Below, piece after piece: positions 40,696 to 49,890 of a stretch of 64,000 bases of DNA. The stretch comes from Syntrophaceae bacterium UBA6087 (GTDB lineage: Bacteria > Desulfobacterota > Desulfomonilia > UBA1062). The stretch covers positions 111,131-175,130 of the forward strand of contig DIXF01000012.1 of the NCBI GenBank assembly GCA_002448235.1, read 5' to 3'. The notes beneath the pieces are model-generated. The model had not been told where the DNA came from. It did not search any database and worked only from the letters and a program-made list of their open reading frames with translations. Made by a program: the position numbers and the translations under genes. Within the stretch, counting starts at the first letter, position 1; each line of letters starts with the position of its first letter.

Positions 40696-43383
40696 TTATT
40701 TCGCCTTCCGAACATTGACAGCACATACCTTATATTCAGGTATATTTGCAACAGGATCGATTGCTTTATTCGTAAGTTTGTTCACCGCTGCTTCAGTGTA
40801 ATGGAACGGGATAAACACGACCCCTTTATCGCACTTGTTGGAAACTTCAGCAGACACGCGGATCGAACCTCTTCTCGACGATACATCCACCATGTCGCCC
40901 TGGGTTATGCCGAGCTTCTCGGCGTCTGCCGGGTTGACCTCGATGAACGCGTCCGGTGTCCGGGAAACGAGCCCTTTCGACCGGCGGCTCATAGTGGCGG
41001 TGTGATACTGGTAGAGTATTCTGCCCGTGGTGAGGACGAACGGGAATTTCTTGTCCGTCTCTTCGGCCGGCGGGATGTGCTCGCATACGGAGAACAGCCC
41101 TTTGCCCCGCGTAAAAGCTGCCGAGTGGAGAATGGGCGTACCGGGATGCTCCGTATTCGGGCACGGCCACTGAATGCCTGCCTTCTCGATGCGGTCGTAG
41201 GTGATCCCTGCATACGAAGGCGTTACTTTGTTGATCTCATCCATGATATCTTTGGGGGAGGTATAGTTCCAGTTCGCACCGAGCTTCCCGGCGATAAGGC
41301 TCAAGATCTGCCAGTCGTCGAGAGCTTCTCCGGGTTTCTGAACCGCCTTTCGGACTCTCTGAACCCGGCGCTCCGTGTTGGAGAAGGTGCCGTCTTTCTC
41401 TGCCCAGCCCGTGCTCGGCAGGACGACGTGAGCGAATGCGGTTGTTTCGTTGGGGAAGATATCCTGAACCACCAGCACATCGAGCTTCTTTAAAGCTTTT
41501 TCTACATGGTCGAGATCCGGGTCGGACATCATGGGGTTCTCGCCCATGATCATCAAGGCTTTCACGGTGCCGTGCTCGGCAGCGTCCAGGATCTTCGGAA
41601 TGGTAAGACCCGGTTTGTCGGGCAGGGCCGTTCCCCATGCATCCTCGAAGGGTTTGCGCTCGGCGGCTTCCACAACCTTTTTATAGGCAGGCAGCGTACC
41701 GGGCAGGCAGCCCATGTCGCAGGCGCCCTGCACGTTGTTCTGTCCTCTCAGGGGATTGACGCCGGTCCCCGGCCTTCCGATCTGGCCGGTGATCATGGAC
41801 AGGTTGGCAAGCGATTTCACGTTGTCTGTCCCGTTGATATGCTGGGTGATGCCCATGGCATAAACGATAGCCGATGCCGGCGACGTTGCATAGAGCCGTG
41901 CAGCCTTCTTGAGATCTTCAGCCGGGATGCCCGTGATCTTTTCCACGTACTCCGGGGTGTACTTCTTAACCGTTTCCTTGAGAGCTTCGACGTTCTCGGT
42001 GCGCTCTGCGATGAATTTCTCGTTGAGCAGTCCTTCGCTGACGATCACGTTCATGAGGCCGTTTATCCAGGCAACGTCCGTGCCGGGCTTATGCCTGAGC
42101 CAGACGGTTGCGAACTTCGCAAGCTCGATATTCCTGGGATCTGCCAGGATGAGCTTCGCCCCTCTCTGGGTCACCGCCCGCTTGATAAAGGTGGAGATTA
42201 CCGGGTGATTTTCGGTGGTATTGGTGCCGGTGATCAGGAAGCAGTCAGACTGCTCGAGATCGGCAATGGAATTCGTCATTGCGCCGGAACCGAATGCTGT
42301 GGCCAGACCGGCCACGGTGGAGCTGTGTCAGAGCCGGGCGCAATGATCTACGTTATTCGTACCGACCACTGCTCGCAGGAACTTCTGGAAGAGATAGTTT
42401 TCTTCGTTCGTACATCTGGCCGACGAGAACCCTGCAATGGCATCGGGGCCGGACTGCTTCTTTATGCTCCCGAGCTTTTCGGCCACATAGCTGATGGCCT
42501 CATCCCAGGTCGCTTCCTTGAGTTCGCCGCCGACCCTGATCATGGGCTTTGTAAGCCTTTCCGGGTTGCTTACGAAATCGTAGCCAAAGCGTCCCTTGAT
42601 GCACAGGCTCCCGTTGTTCGGCGCCGGGGCGTCTTCCCGTGGGGTAGTTACCTTAACTATTTTGCCGTCCTTTACGTTGACGTCCATCTGGCAGCCCACA
42701 CCGCAGTATCCGCAGGTGGTCCTGACGAGTTCGAGATCTTTTCCCCGGCCTTTGAACCGGCCCTGCTTCTCGATGAGCGCGCCCACCGGACATATGCGTA
42801 CGCACTCGCCGCAGAATACACAGTCGGAGTTTTCATAGGTAAGGCCGAATGCGGGACCCACGCTCGCGGTCGGGCCTCTTCCGGCGTAGTCCAGGACCTG
42901 GTTCACCTGAACCTCGTTGCAGGCCCTGACGCAGAGGCCGCAGAGCACGCACTTGTTCATGTCGCGGACGATCATCTCGTTGGCCTGTTCGAGCTCTTTG
43001 AGCTTTTCGGGCTCGTTGAAACGGGGGGTGTCGATTCCCAGGGAGTAGACGAGATCCTGCAAAACGCAGTTGCCGCTGCTCTCGCAGGTGATGCAGTTGT
43101 GGTGACCCTGCGTCAGGAGAAGCTCGACAGCGAGCTTGCGAGCCTTGAGCACCCGCTCCGTATTGGTGTACACAATCATCCCATCCTCGGCGGGCATTGC
43201 GCAGGAAGCGATGAGCGACCGCGCCTTTTCGACCTCCACCACGCACACCCGGCAAGCGCCTACGGGCTTGATCTGCTCATGATGGCACAGCACCGGGATG
43301 TAGACCCCGTTTTCCTTGGCGACCTCGTAAACCGTCTGCCCCTGCGTAAACTCACATTTTATTCCGTCAATGGTCAGTACCAT
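40696..43383 (-). CDS. fdhA: Selenocysteine formate dehydrogenase alpha subunit (NuoG-like N-terminus)
   Basis: This 895-residue molybdenum or tungsten enzyme oxidises formate or reduces CO2. It is read through an in-frame UGA at 42328-42330 encoding selenocysteine: the context NVDHCARL-Sec-HSSTVAGLATAFG matches Sec formate dehydrogenases. N-terminal part: [2Fe-2S] domain (IKCEFTQGQTVYE; CRVCVVE), the His-Cys cluster (HHNCITCESSGNC), two [4Fe-4S] ferredoxin motifs (CVLCGLCVRAC, CVFCGECVRIC). Then the Mo domain starting CGYCGVGC and a C-terminal dinucleotide-binding domain. The N-terminus links it electrically to NuoF- and NuoE-like subunits encoded upstream. A gene finder would wrongly split it at the UGA. 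GAGGG precedes the ATG. Confidence 0.95.
42299..42330 (-). promoter_or_regulatory. Bacterial SECIS element directing Sec insertion in fdhA
   Basis: Right after the UGA (42330-42328), GTGGCC (42315-42310) and GGCCAC (42304-42299) form a 6-bp stem closing the loop GGTCT (42309-42305). The loop lies 18 nt after the UGA. Both the loop sequence and this spacing match E. coli fdhF, where SelB binds the GGUCU loop. It forms part of the coding sequence. Confidence 0.85.
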
Positions 43384-43446
43384 AAGTATCCCTCACTTTT
43401 TCATAGATCTTTCGATGTCTCTCCTGTCAGATCGCTCTTCCCGGAG

Positions 43447-46400
43447 TTAAACCTCAGCGTCGCACCGCAGGCATCTGCATGATTCCTTGAATGCCATGTC
43501 CTTGGTGTATCCCAGCTCCACCTCTGCGAAGTTGGCAACTCTTGCCGCCACTTCCATCTCGGGCATCGCACCTTTAGGGGTCTCGACCAGCTCTTCGCTG
43601 ACCTCGAACGGGATTACGATCTTTTCCTCTTCAGGCTCCTTGAACGCCGGTTCGCCGTTCTTTGCCCTGATAGCGGCATCGGCGTCCTGCGCCACTTTGT
43701 GACCCATGGCGATTGCCTCGACAACCGTTGCAGGTCCGGTCGCGGCGTCGCCTATGATGAACACGCCGTCGGCTGCTGTTTTGTTCTTGCTCTTCGGAGC
43801 AAGCTGGATTTTACCCCACTTGTCCTTTGCAACGTCGGAGCCGTCGGGGATGAACGATGTATCGGCCGACTGGGAAATGGCCGGGATGATGGTATCGACG
43901 CTCAATGTATATTCGCTGCCGCTCACGGGAACGGGTTTGCGCCTTCCGGAACGGTCGAACTCGCCGAGCTTCATTCTCTGGCAGACCACGCCGTTCAGCT
44001 TGCCGTTCTCGCCCACGAGCTTCACCGGGGCGACGAGGTATTCGATCTTCACGCCTTCATGCTCCGCGGCTACGATCTCGTGCTCCCAGGCAGGCATATC
44101 CTTGCGCTCCCTGCGGTAGAGTATGGTGACGTCTTTTGCGCCCAGTCTGACCGCGGTACGGGCAGCGTCGATGGCCGAGTTGCCGCCGCCGACTATGGCG
44201 ACTTTGGAGCCCAGCTTCACGTTCTTGCCCAGGTTGACTTCCCTGAGGAATTCGGTTGCACCCCAGACGCCCTGGAGGTCTTCGCCTTCGATGTCGAGCT
44301 TCCAGCTGTTGTGCGCACCGATGGCGAGCACAACGATCGCATATTCTTTCCTGAGCTTGTCAAAGGTGATGTCTTTGCCGACCCTGGTATTGGTCCTGAT
44401 TTCGACGCCCAGGGCCTCGATGTCCTTCACTTCGTCCGCAATGACGTTTCTCGGGAGCCGGTACTCGGGTATGGCATAGCGCATCATGCCGCCTGCGTAG
44501 GGCAGCTCTTCGAACACCGTGACCTTGTATCCTCGCTTTGCAAGGTCCTGCGCAGCGGTCAGGCCTGCGGGGCCCGCGCCGATGATCGCGACCTTCTCTT
44601 TGCGGGTAACGGGCACTGCCTCGATTTTCGGCTTCCTGCCGTTGTCTGCGATATAGCGCTTGAGCCAGGCGATCGCCATTGGCTGGTCGAGCTGGGCCCT
44701 GCGGCACTTGTTGGCGCAGAACTGCGGGCACACGCGGCCGCATACGCCGGGGAACGGGTTGGTCTTGAGCATGACCCTGTACGCATCCTCGAGACGACCT
44801 GCCCTGACCAATGCGATGTAGGCCGGGACGTCCATCTCGATGGGGCATGCGTGCTGGCACGGTGACTTGAACAGATCCGAGCACACCGCAGCCGGGCACC
44901 TCTTGTCGTAAATATGGGCTTCGTACTCATTCCTGAAGTAGCGGATGGTGGAGAGCACCGGGTTCGGAGCCGTCTGACCGAGTCCGCACAGGGCGGAGTC
45001 CTTGATGATAGCGGCGAGCTCTTCGAGGAGCTCGATGTCGCCGTGCCGGCCCTTGCCTTTGCAGATCCTCTGGAGGATCTCGAGCATGCGCTTGGTGCCT
45101 TCACGGCACGGGGTGCACTTGCCGCAGGACTCTTCCTGGCAGAATTCCATGAAGAACCGGGCCGTATCCACCATGCAGGTGTCCTCGTCCATGACGATGA
45201 GGCCGCCTGAGCCCATGATGGCGCCGAGCTTGATGATCTCTTCATAGTCTGTCGGGGTGTTCAGCGCGCCTGCCGGGATGCAACCGCCGGAAGGTCCGCC
45301 GAGCTGAGCGGCCTTGTACTGCTTGCCGCTGGGGATTCCGCCGCCGATATCGAAGATGATGTCGCCGATGGGTGTGCCCATGGGCACTTCAACCAGACCG
45401 ACGTTGTTTACCGCACCGGTCAGAGCGAACACCTTGGTGCCCTTGGAACGCTCGGTCCCGATGGATGAGTACCATGCGCCGCCCTTCTGCACGATCTGGG
45501 AGATGTTGGCGAATGTTTCGACGTTATTCAGCACCGACGGCTTTCTCCACAGACCCTGGCTCGCCGGGAAAGGAGGCCTGGGTCTGGGCATGCCGCGCTT
45601 GCCTTCGATGGATGCCATGAGCGCTGTTTCTTCGCCGCATACGAATGCGCCTGCGCCCTGGTAGACCTCGATGTCCAGGCTGTAGCCGGAGCCGAGAATA
45701 TCCTCGCCCAGAAGGCCGTATTCTTTTGCCTGGGCAATGGCTAAGGTAAGACGTTTGATGGCGAGCGGATATTCGGCTCGGCAGTAGATATAACCTTTGT
45801 TGGCGCCGATGGAATACCCGCCGATGATCATTCCTTCGAGAACGGCATGGGGGTCGGCCTCAAGGATCGACCTGTCCATGAACGCGCCCGGGTCGCCTTC
45901 GTCCGCGTTGCAGAGGATGAACTTCACATCGCTCTGGGACTTGCGGGCAAAGGACCATTTCATACCGGTGGGAAACCCGCCGCCGCCTCTGCCGCGGAGA
46001 CCCGACTTTTTGACTTCTTCGATGACTTCTTCAGGGGTCATCTCGGTAAGGGCTTTTGCAGCGCCCATGTATCCTTCCCTGGCGATGTACTCGTCGATCT
46101 TTTCCGCATCGATGAGGCCCCTGTTCTTGAGCGCGATGAGCTGCTGCTTGCCGAAGAACGGGATGTCGAGCATATGGGGGATGGCCTTCTCCGTGACAGG
46201 CTCCTTGTACATGAGCCTCTGGACAGGCCTTCCCTTTATGATGTGCTCTTCGATGATTTCCTTCACATCCTCTGCCTGAACGTGCTGATAGAATGTTCCC
46301 TCGGGGTAGACCACCATTATGGGGCCTGCAGCGCAGAAACCGTTGCATCCTGTCTCGACTATCGCAACCTCATCCAAGAGCCCTTTTGCCGCCAATTCCT

Positions 46401-46488
46401 TGCTGACCGCCTGCTGAACAGCTTCGCTGCCTGTGGCTCTGCAGCCGGTACCGCCACATACGAGTATATGAGCTCGAAAGACCTTCAT
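43447..46488 (-). CDS. Fused NuoF-like FMN/NADH subunit and GltD/NfnB-like NADPH oxidoreductase
   Basis: This 1013-residue protein joins two electron-transfer units. Residues 1-90 are a thioredoxin-like [2Fe-2S] domain (GGTGCRATGS, TGCNGFCAAGP). Residues about 130-540 match NuoF: GRGGGGFPTGMKW, FMN/NADH region GAGAFVCGEETAL, SLBB, and the CGKCTPCREGTKRML cluster. From about 545 a Fer4_20 domain (CQHACPIEMDVPAYI; CGRVCPQFCANKC) leads to a GltD-type flavoprotein with VAIIGAGPAGLTAA and GGGNSAIDAARTA and the RRERKDMPA NADPH-binding arm. Thus it has both an NADH and probably an NADPH site. It starts next to the ferredoxin gene's stop. Confidence 0.92.
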   Translation of the reverse strand: MKVFRAHILVCGGTGCRATGSEAVQQAVSKELAAKGLLDEVAIVETGCNGFCAAGPIMVVYPEGTFYQHVQAEDVKEIIEEHIIKGRPVQRLMYKEPVTEKAIPHMLDIPFFGKQQLIALKNRGLIDAEKIDEYIAREGYMGAAKALTEMTPEEVIEEVKKSGLRGRGGGGFPTGMKWSFARKSQSDVKFILCNADEGDPGAFMDRSILEADPHAVLEGMIIGGYSIGANKGYIYCRAEYPLAIKRLTLAIAQAKEYGLLGEDILGSGYSLDIEVYQGAGAFVCGEETALMASIEGKRGMPRPRPPFPASQGLWRKPSVLNNVETFANISQIVQKGGAWYSSIGTERSKGTKVFALTGAVNNVGLVEVPMGTPIGDIIFDIGGGIPSGKQYKAAQLGGPSGGCIPAGALNTPTDYEEIIKLGAIMGSGGLIVMDEDTCMVDTARFFMEFCQEESCGKCTPCREGTKRMLEILQRICKGKGRHGDIELLEELAAIIKDSALCGLGQTAPNPVLSTIRYFRNEYEAHIYDKRCPAAVCSDLFKSPCQHACPIEMDVPAYIALVRAGRLEDAYRVMLKTNPFPGVCGRVCPQFCANKCRRAQLDQPMAIAWLKRYIADNGRKPKIEAVPVTRKEKVAIIGAGPAGLTAAQDLAKRGYKVTVFEELPYAGGMMRYAIPEYRLPRNVIADEVKDIEALGVEIRTNTRVGKDITFDKLRKEYAIVVLAIGAHNSWKLDIEGEDLQGVWGATEFLREVNLGKNVKLGSKVAIVGGGNSAIDAARTAVRLGAKDVTILYRRERKDMPAWEHEIVAAEHEGVKIEYLVAPVKLVGENGKLNGVVCQRMKLGEFDRSGRRKPVPVSGSEYTLSVDTIIPAISQSADTSFIPDGSDVAKDKWGKIQLAPKSKNKTAADGVFIIGDAATGPATVVEAIAMGHKVAQDADAAIRAKNGEPAFKEPEEEKIVIPFEVSEELVETPKGAMPEMEVAARVANFAEVELGYTKDMAFKESCRCLRCDAEV

Positions 46489-46878
46489 CTACTTTCCCCC
46501 CTCCTGCTCTCTGCCTCTTGCAAGGACGAATTCCGTCTGGATCTCGCCTTTGAGGACATGCTGCTTGAATATCTGCCGCGCCTTGTTCTCGGTAAGATAC
46601 TCATAGACAATGGGCTCCTTGCCCTGCTCCTCGATTGTGGCAAGGGGCTCTCTGCTGCAGATGCCGATGCATCCCGATGTCGTGATGAGGATGTCGTTTG
46701 CACCCGCTTCGCTGATTTCGCTCATGAACGTGTCGAGGATGCCCTTCGCGCCCGAAGCGATCCCGCAGGTTCCCATATGAACGGTCAGTTTCACGCGCTT
46801 GGTGCCGGCCCTGAACTGATCTTCCTTCTCTACTTTATCTTTGATCTTCTTGAGATCGTTTATGGTTAGTTTGGCCAT
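46489..46878 (-). CDS. Thioredoxin-like [2Fe-2S] ferredoxin subunit
   Basis: This 129-residue protein has the thioredoxin-like ferredoxin fold. The four cluster cysteines are at C-G (GTCGIASGA) and in TSGCIGICSREP. It resembles the small extra subunits of multimeric NAD-linked hydrogenases and formate dehydrogenases (HndB-like). It starts with AGGAGGATGAC before the ATG and lies between nuoE-like and nuoF-like genes. It likely relays electrons between formate dehydrogenase subunits. Confidence 0.88.
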   Translation of the reverse strand: MAKLTINDLKKIKDKVEKEDQFRAGTKRVKLTVHMGTCGIASGAKGILDTFMSEISEAGANDILITTSGCIGICSREPLATIEEQGKEPIVYEYLTENKARQIFKQHVLKGEIQTEFVLARGREQEGGK

Positions 46879-46887
46879 GTCATCCTC

Positions 46888-47394
46888 CTATCGGTATTCA
46901 GCCAGGATTTTATCGAGCTTTGCAGGCTTCATCTGGCCGTGGGTATCTTCATCGATAACAACAACCGGAGCAAGCCCGCAGGCGCCTAAGCACCGCACGG
47001 TTTCCAGAGAGAAGTTCCTGTCTGCCGTGCATTCTCCCGGTGCGATGCCGAGGTTGCCGACCAACGCTTCGAGGATCTTCTGGCCGCCGCGGACATAACA
47101 GGCGGTTCCCAGACATACCCTGATCACGTGCTTTCCCCTGGGGACCATGGTGAAGAACGAGTAAAAGGTCACTACCCCGTATACGTTTGCAACGGGGATG
47201 TTCAGGCCTTTAGCCACCCGGAGCTGCAGGGCCGTGGGAAGGTACCCGCAGGTATCCTGAACCTCTTCGAGTACCGGGATCAGTGCGCCCGGCTTTGATC
47301 TGTGTTTGAGAATGATCCCATCTACCTTTGCGAGTTGTTCCGAGGTAAATTCCTCCAACTCTGCGCCCATTTGAGTCGTATCCATACCTGCCAC
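46888..47394 (-). CDS. NuoE-like [2Fe-2S] subunit of the formate dehydrogenase complex
   Basis: This is a 168-residue protein of the 24-kDa subunit family. Its cluster ligands are in VCLGTACYVRG and CLGACGLAPVVVID, with the family motif VYGVVTFYSFF between the helical N-terminus and the cluster domain. The GTG at 47394 has GGGAGG upstream (47406-47401); an ATG at 47385 is a possible alternative. It is the first gene of the operon and would pair with the NuoF part of the fused subunit. Confidence 0.9.
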   Translation of the reverse strand: MAGMDTTQMGAELEEFTSEQLAKVDGIILKHRSKPGALIPVLEEVQDTCGYLPTALQLRVAKGLNIPVANVYGVVTFYSFFTMVPRGKHVIRVCLGTACYVRGGQKILEALVGNLGIAPGECTADRNFSLETVRCLGACGLAPVVVIDEDTHGQMKPAKLDKILAEYR

Positions 47395-47789
47395 GTTTAC
47401 CTCCCATTATTCTTTGTGCGAACCTGTTTCCCTTGACTCCCGTGTCGTGAAATGCATATCACGACTCAGGTTTTGTATCAAGGGGAAACTGAATGGTGGT
47501 TCAGCGTTCATTCTTGTATTTTTCGGTTGATTTTCTGAAGCCTTACAATGGTTCATAAACACCTCGGCCAATAGTCCCCAAGGCTATCCTGAGAAGACCT
47601 CGGTGCCTGTAACGCGATTGCAAACCCTCTTGAAAAACAGTGATAAACCGACGAAAATCTCCAAAGATGAACCTTGGATGAATGAGCTATAGAACATACA
47701 TTTTCGGGAGTCAAGAGAATATATGCAAATCAATACATATAGATTTAGCCTTGACATGTCCGGAGGAGAATCCGTAATTTGAAGCTCTC
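47395..47789. other. 395-bp divergent region between the formate dehydrogenase operon and mobA
   Basis: No gene was found here. It must hold the promoter of the formate dehydrogenase operon on the minus strand and of mobA on the plus strand. TTGACA at 47751-47756 is a possible mobA -35 box, with a poor -10 (TAATTT at 47775-47780). A nested inverted repeat at 47426-47488 is described separately. The stretch 47713-47750 is AT-rich. Confidence 0.55.
47426..47488 (-). repeat. Nested inverted repeat in the nuoE leader
   Basis: The outer arms GTTTCCCTTGA (47426-47436) and TCAAGGGGAAAC (47477-47488) pair with one bulge. The inner arms GTCGTGA (47444-47450) and TCACGAC (47459-47465) pair exactly, with a near-palindromic centre containing ATGCAT. 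It lies 32-94 bp upstream of the nuoE start. It may be an operator for a dimeric regulator or, if transcribed, an RNA structure controlling the operon. It matches no riboswitch consensus I could recall. Confidence 0.6.
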
Positions 47790-48350
47790 ATGACAGGGAT
47801 CGTACTCATCGGCGGAAAATCGAGCCGCTTCGGCACGGATAAGGTCGTGGCAAGGGTCGGCGAAAAGTCGCTCCTCACACATGTGACGGATGTGATCGCG
47901 CCTTTGTTCGACGAGGTGATTCTCATCGGCCATAAGCGCGAAGGCCTCGCCGGCTTCAAGGTCGTCGAAGACGTTTATCCCGGCCGCGGCCCGCTTGGAG
48001 GGATCTATACCGCGCTGTCAGCGGCCGGGTACCCGCAATGTTTCATATTTGCGGCCGACATGCCGAACCTCAATGAAGGCCTCATACGGCACATGATCTC
48101 GGTTGCGGACGATCACGACGCAGTCATCCCCATCTGGTCGAAAGGAAGAGAGCCCCTCCACGCCATCTATCACAAGAGGATTCTGCCCGTCGTCGCCGGG
48201 CTGCTGGAGAAGAACGTCTTAAGGATCTTCGATCTCCTCAAATCCGTCGATACGCTGGCAGTGCCCGAGGAGACGATACGCTCGTATACCGATCCGGAGA
48301 AGACATTCGCGAATATCAACACCCTCCACGATATGAATAGATTAAGCTGA
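47790..48350 (+). CDS. mobA: Molybdenum cofactor guanylyltransferase MobA
   Basis: This 186-residue nucleotidyltransferase attaches GMP to molybdopterin, giving the bis-guanine dinucleotide cofactor of formate dehydrogenases. The N-terminal signature IGGKSSRFGTDK is the GTP-binding motif of the family; AADMPNLN and the RPGRGPLGG-like PGRGPLGGI follow. It is divergent from the formate dehydrogenase operon and probably serves it. The ribosome site is weak; a GGAGGAG lies about 20 bp upstream, too far for ordinary use. Confidence 0.92.
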   Translation: MTGIVLIGGKSSRFGTDKVVARVGEKSLLTHVTDVIAPLFDEVILIGHKREGLAGFKVVEDVYPGRGPLGGIYTALSAAGYPQCFIFAADMPNLNEGLIRHMISVADDHDAVIPIWSKGREPLHAIYHKRILPVVAGLLEKNVLRIFDLLKSVDTLAVPEETIRSYTDPEKTFANINTLHDMNRLS

Positions 48351-48389
48351 CCTGGTAAACCCGCGGTCACTGTGGTATACATTCCCGCG

Positions 48390-49268
48390 ATGGAAAAATC
48401 AGTACTCTTGAGCAGCTTGCAGAACATTATCGAAAAAGCGAGCACCGTACTGCCCGAAGACATCCGCCGCGCCCTGGAAAAATCGTTCACTGAGGAGCGG
48501 GAAGCTTCCGTCGCGAAAGATACCCTTGGCATGATCATCGAAAGCGCCGTGTGCTCGAAGGAATCGACCCGGCCTATCTGCCAGGACACAGGGTCCATTC
48601 TGGCGATAATCAAATCCAGGCCGGACGAATCCATCATCCTGATAGAAGAGGCGATCCATGAGGCCGTGAAGATCCTCACCCGGAACGGTATCTTGCGCCA
48701 GAACTGCGTGGACCCCGTAACAGGGCAAAACACCGGCGACAATACCGGCAAACATGTGCCGCAGATCCACTTTGTCCCGATTGACGGGCCGACTACGGTC
48801 TCGGTCATGCTCAAAGGCGGCGGGTCGGAGAATGTCAGCACCCAGTATTCGCTGCCCGATTCCTCGCTTGAGGCCGGAAGAGACCTCGACGGGGTCAGGA
48901 AATGCATTCTCGACGCGGTGTTCAAGGCGCAGGGCAAGGGATGCTCCCCCGGGATTCTCGGGGTGTGCGTCGGCGGAGACCGTGCCTCGGGCTATCTCCT
49001 TGCCAAGGAAATGCTCTTTCGCAGGCTCGATGACGAGAATCCCTGCAAGATACTGGGCAAGCTCGAAGAAACGGTCATGGAACAGGCAAACTCGCTGGGC
49101 ATCGGACCCATGGGCTTAGGCGGCCGCACTACCCTGCTCGGAGTCAAGATCGGCAATGCGGGCAGGCACCCTGCGAGTTTCTTTGTCACGGTGAGTTATT
49201 CGTGCTGGGCCGTAAGGCGCATCAGTGCCGAGCTCGACAGCGAGGGGCGGATAAGCGAATGGCTCTAA
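48390..49268 (+). CDS. Class I fumarate hydratase, alpha subunit
   Basis: This 292-residue protein is the alpha subunit of an oxygen-sensitive [4Fe-4S] hydro-lyase that converts fumarate and malate. STRPICQDTGS contains the first cluster Cys, and the region HFVPIDGP, then CKILGKLEE and the late GIGPMGLGGRTTLLGVK are family marks. A tartrate dehydratase would look alike. The ATG at 48390 is chosen; a GTG at 48372 is in frame. Neither has a clear ribosome site. It overlaps the beta subunit gene by 10 bp. Confidence 0.88.
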   Translation: MEKSVLLSSLQNIIEKASTVLPEDIRRALEKSFTEEREASVAKDTLGMIIESAVCSKESTRPICQDTGSILAIIKSRPDESIILIEEAIHEAVKILTRNGILRQNCVDPVTGQNTGDNTGKHVPQIHFVPIDGPTTVSVMLKGGGSENVSTQYSLPDSSLEAGRDLDGVRKCILDAVFKAQGKGCSPGILGVCVGGDRASGYLLAKEMLFRRLDDENPCKILGKLEETVMEQANSLGIGPMGLGGRTTLLGVKIGNAGRHPASFFVTVSYSCWAVRRISAELDSEGRISEWL

Positions 49269-49858
49269 GGCAGATCTCTTCCCCCCTTTCTCCGGAAACG
49301 GCGCGTTCACTGAAAACGGGCGACAGGGTTCTCGTCTCCGGCAGAATTGTAACCGCCAGGGACCAGGTCCATAAATATTTGGCGTCGGGAGGCAAGTCTC
49401 CCATCGATCTCAGCGGGACGATACTCTACCACTGCGGCCCGGTGGTCATACGCGAGGACTCTTCCTGGCGGGTCATTGCCGCAGGCCCCACCACTTCGAT
49501 GCGCGAGGAGCCGTACGAGGCAGGGCTGATCAGGACATACCATCCCGGGGCCATAATGGGCAAAGGCGGGATGGGGCAAAATACTCTCAAGGCGCTCAAG
49601 GAGGAAGGGTGCGTGTACCTCCACCTTACGGGGGGAGCCGCTTCATATATCGCCCGGTCTATCGAATCCGTCGAGGAGGTCCACCTCCTGGAATTCGGCC
49701 AGCCCGAAGCCATGTGGGTCTTGAAGGTATCAAACCTGCCTGCGCTCGTTACCATGGATTCCTTCGGAAATTCTCTGCACGCGGATGTCGAGAGTAATTC
49801 GCTTCAGATCCTGAAGGAGTTGTTGAAGACCCCTTTTCATCGAAAATCGCACTCGTGA
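49259..49858 (+). CDS. Class I fumarate hydratase, beta subunit
   Basis: This 199-residue beta subunit completes the two-subunit fumarase. It has the family region GRIVTARDQVHKYL, then LYHCGPVV, the PTTSMREEPYEAGLI substrate segment, GKGGMG and GGAASYIA, and a final EFGQPEAMWVLKV. The ATG at 49259 overlaps the alpha stop; a longer frame upstream lies inside the alpha gene and lacks family likeness. It precedes an SDR gene by 32 bp. Confidence 0.9.
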   Translation: MALRQISSPLSPETARSLKTGDRVLVSGRIVTARDQVHKYLASGGKSPIDLSGTILYHCGPVVIREDSSWRVIAAGPTTSMREEPYEAGLIRTYHPGAIMGKGGMGQNTLKALKEEGCVYLHLTGGAASYIARSIESVEEVHLLEFGQPEAMWVLKVSNLPALVTMDSFGNSLHADVESNSLQILKELLKTPFHRKSHS

Positions 49859-49890
49859 GGGAAAAACATAAAGGCAAGGAGGAAGGTTAC

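Noticed and set aside
42316..42330. A frameshift or nonsense mutation in fdhA
   Set aside because: The UGA is at the exact Sec position of formate dehydrogenases, the frame continues without a shift, and a SECIS hairpin follows.
41506..43482. A 658-codon plus-strand frame crossing the fdhA UGA
   Set aside because: It is antisense to the Sec formate dehydrogenase, whose motifs are continuous through the UGA. The frame reads as low-complexity shadow sequence.
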